A program made the translations under genes and the position numbers. The notes beneath the pieces were generated by a model that did not search any database, was not told the DNA's origin, and worked only from the letters and a program-made list of their open reading frames with translations. From Gemmatimonadota bacterium (GTDB lineage Bacteria > Gemmatimonadota > Gemmatimonadetes > Gemmatimonadales > GWC2-71-9), in the NCBI GenBank assembly GCA_016713435.1, contig JADJPD010000003.1:186001-250000 (forward strand): a stretch of DNA of 64,000 nucleotides, in the 5' to 3' direction. Below are positions 33,457 through 42,935 of the stretch, one piece after another (position 1 is the first letter of the stretch; each line of letters starts with the position of its first letter).

Positions 33457-36063
33457 CCCGTACCCCGGCCCCGACGCACCCTGGGCGGGACCGGCTCGTG
33501 GGCCGGCCCCGCCTCGGTGCGTGGTGCGCCGTGGTGGCCGCGCTGGTGCTGGCCCTCCCCGGCCTGCTTACCGCCCAGGCGCACGAGCCGGAAGCCGTCA
33601 TCGTGGAACTCCAGCTGGGCCGCCTCACCTCCCGCACGGTGGATGCGTACCGCCTCGGCGAGCTGGCGCTGGTGCCGTTCAGCGCCTTCACCGACCTGGC
33701 CGAACTCCGCCTGGTCCGCCGCGAGGACGGCGCGCTGGAGACCATGGTCCAGCCGGGGAATCTGCCGCTGGTCCTTGATCCCGCCAGTCGGACCTGGCAG
33801 CTGGGCCGGGCGCGCCACGCCTTCCAGGACGGCGAGTTCCTGCCCACGCCCACCGAGCTCTTCGTCTCCACCGGCTTCCTGGCCCAGGCCTTCGGCCTCG
33901 AGTGGGCCGTGAGCTGGGAGGACCTGCAGGTGACGGCGCTCGATCCCTCGCCGCTCCCGCTGGCCCGGCGCCTGCGCCGCGAGGCGTACCTGGGCGCCCG
34001 CCTCGACCGCGGCGCGGCCCAGGTGGCGCCGGGGCTCCGGCTCGGGCTCGAGCGGCCGCGCATGGACGGGCTGGTGTTCGACTATTCGGTGATCACCCCG
34101 ATGAACTCGGCGCTCGACAACGGCGCCTACAGCGGCACCCTCGGCCTCGACGTGTTCGGCGGCTCCTTCGTGGCCGGCCTGCAGTCGGAGGGCGGCGCCG
34201 ACCGCGGCCTCCGGAGCGACCTCTCGTGGACCGGCATCTGGCGGCAGAGCCGCTGGCTCTCCCAGGTCCGCGTGGGCGACGGCTACGCCACCGGGCCCCG
34301 CACCCGCACGCTGCGCGGCGCCTCGATCTCCAACAGCCCCTACGTCCGGCCCGCCACCATCGGCGTGCTGCCGTTCCAGGGGCAGCTGGGCCAGGGCTGG
34401 ACCGTCGAGGCGTACCGCGGCGGCCGCCTCATCGGCTTCGACTCCGGTCAACGCGCTGGGCCAGTTTCGCTTCGACGTTCCGGTGCAGTACGGCGAGAAC
34501 CCGGTGGACTTCGTGGCCTACGGCCCGTTCGGCGAGGTGCGCGAGTTCAACCGCACCTACCGGATGCAGGACGCCGGGCTCCCGCGCGGCCAGTTCGAGT
34601 ACTCGGCGAGCGTCGGCGGCTGCCGCGGCCCGCAGTGCAGCGCCACCGGCAACGTGGACCTCCGCTACGGCCTGAGCCCGCGCTGGACGCTCGGCGCCGG
34701 CGTGGACCGCTTCTGGCGCGACTCCGCGGGCAGCCTCACGCACCCCTACCTGAGCGCCACCGGCGTCGTGGGCAACGCCTTCCTCCTCGAGGGCGAGGCC
34801 GTGGGTGACGCGGTCCTCCGCGGCGCGGTGCACGTGGAGCCGTCGGTGAACCTCCGCGTCTCCGCCGAGGCCTATCGCTTTGCCCAGTCGGTGCGGCACC
34901 CGATCCTGACGCCCGAGGGCCGCACCAGCCAGTACACCTTCACCGCCTTCCTGCGTCCCGGCATGGGCCTCGGCGGCCCCTGGCTCGAGGCGAGCCTCGA
35001 CCGGATCAGCACCGCCGCCGGGCCGATCACCAGCGGGCGGCTCGGGGCCTCGCTGCAGGCGGGCAACGCGCGGCTGCTGCCGGCCATCCGCTACCAGCGG
35101 CAGGCCGTCGGTTCGCTGTCGTCGTCGCAGACGTTCGTGGGGATGAACGCCTTCATGTTGCCGGAGCCGCGGCTTGGCCCGGTGCTCGGGAGCCTCACCG
35201 CGCGGGCCAGCCTCGAGTTCCAGCGGGGCACCGGCGCGGCCAACGCGTCGATGTACCTGGGACGCTCGCTCACCCGCGGCCTCCGGGCCGAGGTGGGCAG
35301 CTCGTGGTTCCGGGGGGCGGGGGCCGCGCTGTCGTTCATGCTGGCGGCCGAGTTGCCCACGGTGCGCTCGTACACCACGGTGAACAGCGGCCCCGCCGGC
35401 GCCACGGGCAGCCAGTACATCGCCGGATCGGCCATCTACAACCCCTCCCGCCAGGGCGTCGACTTCTCCGGGACCGGCGCGCTCCAGCGCGGCGGGGTGA
35501 CGGGCCGGGTGTTCCTCGACGCCAACGGCAACGGCGTCTACGACGCCGACGACCAGCCGCTGGCCGGGGTGCAGGTGGTGGTGGGCTATCTCGTGACCCA
35601 CTCCGACTCGAGCGGGGCGTACCGCGCGTGGGACCTGCTGCCCTTCGAGCCGGTGCGGGTGACGGTCGATTCCGCCACCATCCCCTCGCCGCTCTGGGTG
35701 CCGGTCATCGGGACCGCCCTCGTGGAGCCCTCGCCCAATCGCTACCGCCGGCTCGACATCCCGGTGGTGCCGGCCGGCGTGGTGGAGGGCCGGGTCACCT
35801 GGGCGGACTCGACTCGCCTCTCCCGTCCCACCGCCGGCATCGCGCTGGTACTGACGCACCGCGAGACGGGGGAGCGCCGCGAGGTGGTCACCTTCTCCGA
35901 CGGCAGCTTCTACGCGCTGGGCCTGCGGGCCGGGCCGTGGGACGTGACCGTCACCCCCGGCTGCCTGGCCATCCTGGCCGCCAGCAGCGAGCCCGTCAGC
36001 TTCACCATGCTCACCACCGCCGAGGGCGGCAGCGTGAGCGACGTGGTGCTCCGGCTCCGCTAG
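33453..36063 (+). pseudogene. Usher-like outer membrane protein with C-terminal Cna/SdrD-type domain, frameshifted
   Basis: An 869-residue outer-membrane protein if one base is removed near 34446 (TCCGGTC read as TCCGTC), giving GFDSVNALGQFRFDVPVQYG. It starts at GTG 33453 with a signal (VVAALVLALPGLLTAQA). The middle (about residues 170-690) is a long series of amphipathic strands like a fimbrial usher barrel, with the PVQYGENPVDF motif. The C-terminus has an SdrD/carboxypeptidase-regulatory-like domain (GVTGRVFLDANGNGVYDADD). It would secrete and anchor the DUF4402 subunits. The break is probably a sequence error. Confidence 0.75.
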
Positions 36064-36078
36064 CCCCCACAAACAAAC

Positions 36079-36099
36079 ACCCCCGCTCATCGCGGGGGT
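36079..36099 (+). terminator. Hairpin terminator of DUF4402/usher operon
   Basis: An 8-bp stem ACCCCCGC/GCGGGGGT with a 5-nt loop, 16 bp after the usher stop. It lies between convergent genes. Confidence 0.65.
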
Positions 36100-36193
36100 G
36101 CCGGCCAGGGCGGGGAGCCCTGACCTCGGGAACGGCCCGGGGTACTGCAGCCGTAGGAAGGACCGGACCGTTCCGTTCGGGCCGGGCGATCGC

Positions 36194-36697
36194 TCAGTGG
36201 CGGCGGTCGTCCCGGTGGTCGTCGCGGTCACGGCGCTCCCGCAGGCCATCGCGGTCGTCGCGGGACCAGTCGTCGTCGTACCGGTCGCGCCGGTCGTCAT
36301 CCCGCCAGTCGCCGTCCCTGTCATCCCACACGTAGCGGCCATCCCGTTCGTACACCACCACCAGCCGGAGCCCGCGCGAGGCATGCACGGGGCGATCGTG
36401 GTAGTAGATCCGGCGCGGCGCATCGTACCAGACGCGCACCGGCCGCCAGCCGTGGCGGCGGTACCAACCCTGGCCGCGATGCGCCCGGATGACGATCACC
36501 TCCCGCGTGGCCGGGCGATACCGGGGCGCGGTGCGGCGTTCGATGCCCCCATGGTGGTAGGCAGGCTCACCGATGATGATGCGACCCGCAACGGGGCCGC
36601 TGCCGATGGCGATGTCGGCGGTGACGCGCTGGGCGGGAAGCGTGATAGGCACCAGCAGCGTCAGGGCGAGCAGGACAACGGACGGACGGAGCGACAT
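36194..36697 (-). CDS. Secreted protein with Asp/Arg-rich tail
   Basis: A 167-residue protein with a signal peptide (VVLLALTLLVPITLPAQ) and a middle rich in Tyr, Arg and His (EPAYHHGGIERRTAPRY). It ends in a low-complexity tail of Asp and Arg (DDRRDRYDDDWSRDDRDG). No family was recognised. The charge pattern suggests interaction with polyanions or metal ions. It is convergent with the usher operon. Base usage in the tail is repetitive, so its exact length may vary among strains. Confidence 0.6.
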   Translation of the reverse strand: MSLRPSVVLLALTLLVPITLPAQRVTADIAIGSGPVAGRIIIGEPAYHHGGIERRTAPRYRPATREVIVIRAHRGQGWYRRHGWRPVRVWYDAPRRIYYHDRPVHASRGLRLVVVYERDGRYVWDDRDGDWRDDDRRDRYDDDWSRDDRDGLRERRDRDDHRDDRRH

Positions 36698-36789
36698 GCG
36701 AATCCTCGCGGAAGAGGGTACGGCGAGGTCAAGCGATCTCCGTGCCAAACCTCAAGTCGTTGTTCTGCTTGAACTTGACTTTTTCGTCA

Positions 36790-36808
36790 GCGCGATTTTT
36801 TGATCGCG
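36790..36808. repeat. Short stem-loop in fae upstream region
   Basis: CGCGAT and ATCGCG arms around a T-rich loop, downstream of TTGACT at 36775. It may end the leader of the divergent gene or mark a promoter region; the role is not clear. Confidence 0.3.
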
Positions 36809-37126
36809 GCGCGTGCCGGCGGGTTGCCGGAGGCCTCCGGAGGGGCCCCGGTGACGGCGGAATGGACGGCATCTTGGGGGAGCGTGGTGCTCGCATAAAG
36901 ATGCGTCACCTCACCTTGACAGCCCTGTGGGCGGCGGGCACATTTGGCGCTCCCTCACCCCGGAATTCGGCGTGCGGGGTCCCTTCGCGGGCGGCCGTGT
37001 CCGGCGGGCAGTATCACGCGACCACCCCCAGAGAGACGTCACTCCCCGGTCGCCCTGGATTGGCCAATGATCCCGGGGCGGACACTGCTCACCTTCTTTA
37101 CATCTTCCCCGCAATTGGAGGCTAGC
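36809..37126. other. fae upstream region
   Basis: About 320 bp holding a possible -35 TTGACA at 36916-36921 with a weak -10 (CACATT at 36939). It also contains a 74-codon reading frame from ATG 36901 whose TAG (37123-37125) overlaps the fae ribosome binding site. That frame has no recognisable domain. It could be a leader peptide or chance. No riboswitch was recognised. Confidence 0.4.
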
Positions 37127-37639
37127 ATGGCAGCGGATTTCTTCCTCGGCGAGTCGCTGGTCGGTGAGGGCAACGAGATTGCCCATATCGACCTGATCAT
37201 CGGCAGCAAGAGCGGCCATGCCGGCTCCGCCTTCTGCAACGCGCTCGCGAACAACAAGGACGGCTTCACCACGCTGCTCGCGGTGGTGACCCCCAACCTG
37301 CCCGCGAAGCCCGACACCATCATGTTCAACAAGGTCACCATCAAGGGCGCCAAGCAGGCCGTGCAGATGTTCGGCCCGGCGCAGGCGGCGGTGGCCCGTG
37401 CGGTCGTGGACAGCGTGGCCTCGGGTGTCATCCCGAAGGACAAGGCGAACGACTGGTGCGTCCTCGTCGGCGTGTTCATCCACTGGCAGGCCGCCGACGA
37501 CAAGAAGATCTACCAGTTCAACTACGAGGCCACCAAGCAGTCGATCGAGCGGGCGCTCAAGGGCCTGCCGACGGTGGACTCGGTGCTGAACGGCGCCAAG
37601 ACCGCCCGTCACCCGTTCTCGGGCGTGGACAACGCGTAA
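37127..37639 (+). CDS. fae: Formaldehyde-activating enzyme
   Basis: A 170-residue Fae that condenses formaldehyde with tetrahydromethanopterin to methylene-H4MPT, lowering the toxic pool and feeding oxidation. The start MAADFFLGESLVGEGNEIAH with His20 matches the catalytic His of Methylorubrum Fae, followed by DLIIGSKSGHAG and the core ANNKDGFTTLLAVVTPN. GGAGG precedes the ATG. It is the first gene of the C1 island, with a terminator-like hairpin before mtdB that would let it be expressed at a higher level than the following gene. Confidence 0.96.
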   Translation: MAADFFLGESLVGEGNEIAHIDLIIGSKSGHAGSAFCNALANNKDGFTTLLAVVTPNLPAKPDTIMFNKVTIKGAKQAVQMFGPAQAAVARAVVDSVASGVIPKDKANDWCVLVGVFIHWQAADDKKIYQFNYEATKQSIERALKGLPTVDSVLNGAKTARHPFSGVDNA

Positions 37640-37664
37640 GCGGTAGCCCCCGTGGCACGACTGA

Positions 37665-37690
37665 GGGGCGGGGAGACCCCCCGCCCCTTT
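37665..37690 (+). terminator. Hairpin between fae and mtdB (partial terminator)
   Basis: A 9-bp stem GGGGCGGGG/CCCCGCCCC followed by TTT, 25 bp after fae. It may let part of the transcripts stop after fae. Confidence 0.65.
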
Positions 37691-37733
37691 GTCATTTCCC
37701 CTCGACCCTCTGAGCCTCCCGCACGGCCTCGTC

Positions 37734-38600
37734 ATGCGCAACCTCCTGCTCCAGCTCGACAGCTCCCGCCACCCCAGCGTCTTCGACCAGGTCGTCGCCT
37801 ATGACGGCGGCGCGGACGAGATCATGAGCTACGGCGGCGTCACCCCCGAGGACGTCCGCGACCTGGTGCACGGGTGCATGTTCACCCGCGGCGCCAAGGA
37901 CCTGAAGCACACCGCGATCTGGATCGGTGGCAACAACATGTCGCAGGGCGAGCAGCTCCTCGCCATGGCGGTGGACGCGATGTTCGCGCCGCTCACCGTG
38001 TCGGTGATGCTCGACTCCAACGGCTCCAACACGACCGCCGTGGCCGCGGTGGTGAAGATCGAGCAGGCCGTCGGGAACGTGGCCGGGAAGAAGGCCGTGG
38101 TCCTGGCGGGCACCGGCCCGGTGGGCCAGCGCGCGGCGGGCCTGCTGGCCATGGGCGGCGCCAAGGTGACCATCACCTCGCGCAAGCCGGAGCAGGGGGA
38201 GAAGGCGCGGCAGTTCATCAACGCGCGCTTCAACGCGCAGGTGGAGTCCACCACCCTGGCCAGCCCGGAGCACCAGGCCCAGGTGCTCGACGGCGCCGAG
38301 ATCCTGCTCAACTCCGGCCCCGCCGGCGTGCAGATGGTCTCCAAGGCGGCGTGGAACGCGGTGAAGACCCTGAAGGTGGCGGTGGACCTGAACGCGGTCC
38401 CGCCGCTCGGGCTCGAGGGGATCGAGGTGGACGACGCCGGCGTCGCGCGCGACGGCGTGATCGCGTATGGGGCGTTCGGGGTGGGGAACTTCAAGACCAA
38501 GCTGCACAAGCGCTGCATCGCGCGGCTGTTCGAGCGGAACGACCTGGTGCTCGATGCCGAGTCGATCGCCGACATCGCGCGCGAGATGCACAAGAAGTAG
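37734..38600 (+). CDS. mtdB: NAD(P)-dependent methylene-H4MPT dehydrogenase
   Basis: A 288-residue MtdB that oxidises methylene-H4MPT to methenyl-H4MPT with NAD(P)+. The Rossmann motif GTGPVGQ lies at residues 126-132. The pterin-binding N-terminal half has GGADEIMSYGGVTPEDVRDL and WIGGNNMSQGEQLL, matching the MtdA/MtdB family. MtdB rather than the H4F-linked MtdA is favoured because of the H4MPT context. ATG at 37734 is preferred over longer in-frame starts because the conserved MRNLLLQLDSSRHPS begins there. Confidence 0.93.
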   Translation: MRNLLLQLDSSRHPSVFDQVVAYDGGADEIMSYGGVTPEDVRDLVHGCMFTRGAKDLKHTAIWIGGNNMSQGEQLLAMAVDAMFAPLTVSVMLDSNGSNTTAVAAVVKIEQAVGNVAGKKAVVLAGTGPVGQRAAGLLAMGGAKVTITSRKPEQGEKARQFINARFNAQVESTTLASPEHQAQVLDGAEILLNSGPAGVQMVSKAAWNAVKTLKVAVDLNAVPPLGLEGIEVDDAGVARDGVIAYGAFGVGNFKTKLHKRCIARLFERNDLVLDAESIADIAREMHKK

Positions 38601-38649
38601 CGGCGGACGGGGGTCGCGGCGCAGGCGACGTCCCCCGGGTGGTTTCCTG

Positions 38650-38674
38650 GCGCGGCCCCCGGGCCGCGCTTTCT
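38650..38674 (+). terminator. Intrinsic terminator after mtdB
   Basis: A 9-bp stem GCGCGGCCC/GGGCCGCGC followed by TTTCT, 50 bp after the stop. Confidence 0.8.
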
Positions 38675-38690
38675 CTATCTGAACGGCACG

Positions 38691-39710
38691 ATGATCGCGA
38701 TCGGGATCGACCCGGGCACAGTTTCCATCGACATCTGCGGCCTCGCGGATGGAGCGCCGCTCCTGGACCGCTCCTTCCCCACCGCCGATGCACTCGCGTC
38801 CCCGGAGGCGTTCCTGGCCGAGCTCACCCGGCACGGCACGCCTGACCTCATCGCCGGACCCTCGGGCTACGGCCTCCCACTCCGCCACGCGCGGGACCTC
38901 ACCGACGAGGACCTGACGCTCGCCTTCCTGGCCGCCCCGGGTGAGGCGGGAGGCATCGGCGGGCTCCGGCGCCTGGCGCGGGTGCTCGCGGGCAGCGGGT
39001 TGCCGCTGGTCTTCACGCCGGGCGTCATCCACCTGCCCACGGTGCCCGCCTACCGGAAGCTCAATCGCGTGGACCTCGGCACCGCCGACAAGGTGGCGGC
39101 GGCGGTGCTCGCCGTGGCGGAGCTCAGCGTGGGGCGGGCGGAGGGCGACGCGCCGAGCTTCGTGCTGCTCGAACTGGGTGGGGCGTTCACCGCCGCGGTC
39201 GCGGTGGAAGGCGGCACGATCGTGGACGGCGTGGGCGGCTCGAGCGGGCCACCCGGCTGGCGCGCGGCCGGAGCGTGGGACGGGGAGGTGGCATTCCTGG
39301 CCGGCGGCGTCACCAAGGCCATGTTGTTCGGGGGCGGCCGCGAGAGCCTGCCCGGCGCGCCCGGCCTCGAGGCGTACGTCGAGGGCGCGGTGAAGGCGGC
39401 GCTGGCACTGCTGGCCTCGGCCCCGTCGGCGGAGGCGTTCGTGCTGTCGGGGCGCCACGCGGCCGATCCCGACGTGCACCTCATGCTGGAGCGGAAGCTC
39501 GGGCTCATCGCGCCGGTGCGGACGCTGGTGGGCTTCGGGACCGAGGCGAAGGTGGGTGCCCAGGGCGGGGCCGTCCTCGCCGATGGGCTGCTGGGCGGTC
39601 GGTATCGGGCGGTGGTGGACCGGCTCCGGGTGCGTGAGGCGCGGGGGACCGCCCTCGATCACCTCACTGTCATCTCCCCCGCCACGGCTCGCGCCCGGCT
39701 CGGGCTCTGA
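38691..39710 (+). CDS. DUF1464 family ASKHA protein
   Basis: A 339-residue protein of the acetate-kinase/sugar-kinase/Hsp70 (ASKHA) fold. The phosphate-1 motif IAIGIDPGTVSIDICG is at the N-terminus. Phosphate-2 is near VLLELGGAFTAAVAVEGG, and an adenosine-like motif is near VLSGRHAADPD. It matches DUF1464, known mainly from archaea and H4MPT-using bacteria. Its place among C1 genes suggests a part in cofactor synthesis, but no reaction is known. The gene meets the minus-strand MfnF-like gene with no gap. Confidence 0.78.
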   Translation: MIAIGIDPGTVSIDICGLADGAPLLDRSFPTADALASPEAFLAELTRHGTPDLIAGPSGYGLPLRHARDLTDEDLTLAFLAAPGEAGGIGGLRRLARVLAGSGLPLVFTPGVIHLPTVPAYRKLNRVDLGTADKVAAAVLAVAELSVGRAEGDAPSFVLLELGGAFTAAVAVEGGTIVDGVGGSSGPPGWRAAGAWDGEVAFLAGGVTKAMLFGGGRESLPGAPGLEAYVEGAVKAALALLASAPSAEAFVLSGRHAADPDVHLMLERKLGLIAPVRTLVGFGTEAKVGAQGGAVLADGLLGGRYRAVVDRLRVREARGTALDHLTVISPATARARLGL

Positions 39711-40745
39711 TCAGGGCGCCGCGCCGAGTGCCGCGACCGCCACGGCGGGCGCACAATCGTTGATGCGCGCGGCAGGCGCCGCCCCGGGCGGGAAGAGCCC
39801 GGCGAAGGTCCGCACCTGCCGGTCCCGCCGCCGGGCCATCTCCTCCACCAGGAACCGCCCCGCCCCCGCCGCCACCAGCGGCGCCTCCGGCCCACCGCGC
39901 CCGCGCGACCATTGCCGGTCGAATGCCTCGAGCAGCATCGCGAGCTGCGCGTCGCGCAGGGCATGGGCCAGTTCACGCCAGTGGTCGAGCGGCGCGGACG
40001 CGGCGTCGCGCCCGACCATGCGGGCCAGCCGGCGCGCGCTCGCGGCGACGGTCTTCTCGCCCTGGTCGGCGGCGGGGTGGAGGTCGGCCCCCTCGGGCAG
40101 CTCGCCGGTGAGGCGGTACACGTCGGCGCTGGTGGCGAAGTACTCGGCCACCAGCGGGACCCGGAGGCCCTCGAAGGTCACGGCGGGCGCGATGGCCATC
40201 ACCGGCGTGCGGGCGATGCCGGCGTAGACGAGCTCGCCCAGGACCAGGCGGTCGAAGTCGGTGGCACCGAGCGCGCGCACGCGGCCGTCGCCGATGGGGA
40301 TGAGGTCGGCGGTGGTGCTGCCGATGTCCACGAGGAAGGCCCACGGCAGGCGCCGGGCGATGAGTGCGGCGGTCGCCCTCCAGTTGGCGGAGGCCACCTG
40401 CCGCGCGCGGCGCCGGGCCTCCGTCCCCGGCACGAACCCGCCGGCCCCCGCGTAGACGCGGAGCACGCTGCCCGCGAGCTGGGCCTCCGCCGTGTCGAGG
40501 ATGCGCGCGACGCCCTCCTCACGCGTCGCGAAGAGGTCCACCATCTCCCCGGTCATGGTGAGGGCGTGCACCGGCGCGGGGCCTAACTGGCGGACCGCCT
40601 CCCGCATGGCGGCCTCGAGGTGGGCCAGCCCCTGCCACAGGGGGCAGGCGAGCTGGACCACGGCGGCCACGCCGCCATCCGGGGCGAGCCGCGCGGCCTT
40701 GAGGTGGGCGCCGCCCAGGTCCCAGCCGATCACGCCGTCAGTCAT
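39711..40745 (-). CDS. H4MPT-linked hydantoinase/oxoprolinase-like protein (TIGR03123/MfnF-like)
   Basis: A 344-residue ASKHA protein beginning MTDGVIGWDLGGAHLKAARL, with WAFLVDIGSTTADLIPIGDG in the second phosphate-binding region. This is the family called probable H4MPT-linked C1 transfer protein (TIGR03123), related to archaeal MfnF. MfnF joins the furan diphosphate to glutamyl-tyramine in methanofuran synthesis. In bacteria the matching step would be in methylofuran synthesis. The start at 40745 overlaps the next gene by eight bases, so the three minus-strand genes form an operon. Confidence 0.8.
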   Translation of the reverse strand: MTDGVIGWDLGGAHLKAARLAPDGGVAAVVQLACPLWQGLAHLEAAMREAVRQLGPAPVHALTMTGEMVDLFATREEGVARILDTAEAQLAGSVLRVYAGAGGFVPGTEARRRARQVASANWRATAALIARRLPWAFLVDIGSTTADLIPIGDGRVRALGATDFDRLVLGELVYAGIARTPVMAIAPAVTFEGLRVPLVAEYFATSADVYRLTGELPEGADLHPAADQGEKTVAASARRLARMVGRDAASAPLDHWRELAHALRDAQLAMLLEAFDRQWSRGRGGPEAPLVAAGAGRFLVEEMARRRDRQVRTFAGLFPPGAAPAARINDCAPAVAVAALGAAP

Positions 40746-41717
40746 CACCAGCCTCGAGCGCCAGGGACACGGGCCCCGCGGTGGCCGCGGGCGCCTCGTC
40801 AGTTCCATTCAGGAGGCGCCGGGCCACGTTGATCCCGAGGGCGCGGCCCAGCACCGCGTACGACGTGGTGAGCCGCGGGTTCACCTCCACCACCACCGGT
40901 TCGTCCTCGCCGAGGAGGACATCGATGCCGACGTAGCCGTCGAGGCCGGGGATGGCCCGGCAGACCGCGTCCGCGAGCGCGGCGAGGCGGCCGCCGGGGT
41001 CGGGGAGGGCGTTCACCTCGAGGCCGGCGAGGCTCACCCCCTTCGGGGACACCTTCACCCGCTGGCGGTTCACGGCCAGGAGCGTGGCCCGGCCATCCCG
41101 GCAGTGCACCGACAGGCTCGCGGCCTCCCCGTCGAGCCAGGGCTGCGCCACCAGGCGGTCCGGATCGGCGGCGAGGCGCGCCGCGGCAAGGCGCCAGCCG
41201 GGCACGAGTTGCAGGCCGTCCGCGCCGGCGCCGTCGTCCGGCTTCACCACCCAGAGGGCGCCGGGTGTCTCCGGCAGGGGATCGGCGGCGGTGAACGTGG
41301 GGATGACCGCGATGCCATGCGCCGCGAGCGCCTGGGCGGTGCGGCGCTTGCTCGCCGCCACGGCGACGGCCCCGGGGCGGCACCCGATGAGCCGCACCCC
41401 GGCGGCGAGCGTGCGGCGAGCCAGCTGCTCCAGGACGCCACCGGTCTCGGGGGCGGTGGGCCAGGCAGCTTCACTGCCCGCGAGGCCCCGGGCGTACAGC
41501 GCCAGCGGCGCCTCCCCGGCGACGGCCGCAGGGCCTCGACGCCAGCGAGCGGGGGCAGGCGCGGGTCACGCGAGGCGAGGACGACGACGCCGGGGATGGC
41601 GCGGAGCTCGTCCACGAGGGCCCGGAGCATCAGGTCCGCCTCCCGCACCAGCGAGGCCGGCGGCGATTCGGCCAGCATCCCGCCCCCGGTCACGTGCTCG
41701 TAGACGAACAGCCTCAC
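40738..41717 (-). pseudogene. ATP-grasp ligase (MfnD-like candidate), one-base frameshift
   Basis: A 326-residue ATP-grasp protein if one G is restored in the GGGG run near 41516. MRLFVYEHVTGGGMLAESPP to EALRPSPG lies in one frame, and EAPLALYARGLAGSE onward in another. The C-terminal ATP-grasp part has LWVVKPDDGAGADGLQLV, YVGIDVLLGEDEPVVVEVNP and RLTTSYAVLG (magnesium site). It resembles methylotroph H4MPT-cluster ATP-grasp proteins and archaeal tyramine-glutamate ligase MfnD. A role in attaching glutamate to the methylofuran core is proposed. The break resembles the other one-base losses here. Confidence 0.72.
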
Positions 41718-42877
41718 GCGCCCACCGCGGAGCTGAGGTCGGTCTGGATGGCGGCGAGGAGCTCCGCGCGGCGCGCGCGCGCCAGCGCCGCCGCCGCCGC
41801 GGGGCTCGGCGCCTCGGCGGTCACGGTGCAGACCGGCATGCCCGGCGCGAAGGCGGTGCCGCCCAGCGGGAGATCATGGCACCAGGCGGGGAACTCGAAT
41901 CCCTCCCCCACACGCCAGGCGGCCGGCGCGGGGACGATTGCGTGGGCCCGGGCACCCGAGGGTGCGGGTGCGATCGGCGGCAGCTCACCGGCGCAGGCAC
42001 GCAGGTGCGCGTCGAACAGGCCGCGGGGAAAGCCGGGGTCGTGGAGCTCCATGGTGGCGGTGGGACGCGGGTTGAGCTCGAGGATCCACCAGGCGTTTCC
42101 CTCCTGCAGGAAATCGAGGCTGCCGAGGCCAACCACGCCCGTCGCGCGCACGAGGGCGTCCAGCGCCCCGGCCAACTCGGCTTCGAGTGTGGCGGGAAGT
42201 TGCAGGCCACTCACCGCGCCGCCGTAGACGTACGGGCGCTCGGGCGTGCCCTCGGTCCACTGCTCGTTGAAGCCGAGGATGAGGGCGCGCGCTCCATCGG
42301 CCAGGAACGTGGCGGACAGCGCGCGGCCCTCGCACCAGCGCTGGAGGTACGCCCCCCTGGGCAGCCGGCGCCTGGCGGGCCGGATGTGCAGCCCTCCCGC
42401 CCCGCCGGTGCGCTTCTCGAGCCACCCGCGCGGATCGGCCGCGGGGGTGAGCCGCACCTCGGGATGGGGCAGGCCGAGGTGATCGAGGAGGCCGGTGAAG
42501 CGGGCCGGATCCTTCACCCGCGCCACGACGTCCGCCGGGTTCCCGTACAGGGGGGCGCAACTGGCGAGCAGGTCGAGCAGCGCGGGCAGGGCTTCGAATC
42601 CCGCCCCGGGCACCACGCCCATCCACCCGCCCGCCGGGGTGAGTTCCCGAATCGCGGCGCGGAGGGCGCGCGCGTCCATGCGCAGGGCATGCGGGAGAGC
42701 CACCACCCGCGTGGCCTGCGCGTGGGCGCGGGTGTCGCGGTCCGCGAAGAAGTCGAGCACCACGGAGGCGTACCCGCCGCGCGCCGCGGAGGCGGCGAGG
42801 GCACGGCCCGTCACCGCCACGATGAGCGATGGGGCTGCGGCGGGCGCGGCAGGCGGGAAGAGGGGACGCAGGGTCAT
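41714..42877 (-). CDS. ATP-grasp domain protein of H4MPT cluster
   Basis: A 387-residue ATP-grasp protein. The N-terminal pre-ATP-grasp part has SLIVAVTGRALAASAARGGY. The ATP-grasp core has YLQRWCEGRALSATFLADG and SLDFLQEGNAWWILELNPRP with the metal-binding E-x-N. It is the first gene of the three-gene minus-strand operon and overlaps the next gene by four bases (ATGA). It probably ligates an amino acid to a C1 cofactor or its precursor. Neither substrate is known. Confidence 0.72.
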   Translation of the reverse strand: MTLRPLFPPAAPAAAPSLIVAVTGRALAASAARGGYASVVLDFFADRDTRAHAQATRVVALPHALRMDARALRAAIRELTPAGGWMGVVPGAGFEALPALLDLLASCAPLYGNPADVVARVKDPARFTGLLDHLGLPHPEVRLTPAADPRGWLEKRTGGAGGLHIRPARRRLPRGAYLQRWCEGRALSATFLADGARALILGFNEQWTEGTPERPYVYGGAVSGLQLPATLEAELAGALDALVRATGVVGLGSLDFLQEGNAWWILELNPRPTATMELHDPGFPRGLFDAHLRACAGELPPIAPAPSGARAHAIVPAPAAWRVGEGFEFPAWCHDLPLGGTAFAPGMPVCTVTAEAPSPAAAAALARARRAELLAAIQTDLSSAVGA

Positions 42878-42917
42878 GTGAACTTGCGATAAATATGCAC
42901 GCGGGGAGATTTGCAGC

Positions 42918-42923
42918 TATAAT
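42918..42923 (+). promoter_or_regulatory. -10 element of fhcB promoter
   Basis: A perfect TATAAT lies 12 bp before the fhcB ATG (42936), with no good -35 17 bp upstream (ATGCAC). The predicted start near 42930 gives a leader of only about 6 nt and no Shine-Dalgarno, so the mRNA may be almost leaderless. Confidence 0.55.
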
Positions 42924-42935
42924 GTTGCTGCCCCC

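Noticed and set aside
36916..36944. TTGACA-N17-CACATT as the fae promoter
   Set aside because: The -10 matches only three of six bases and would leave a 170-nt leader, so it is mentioned only inside the region entry.
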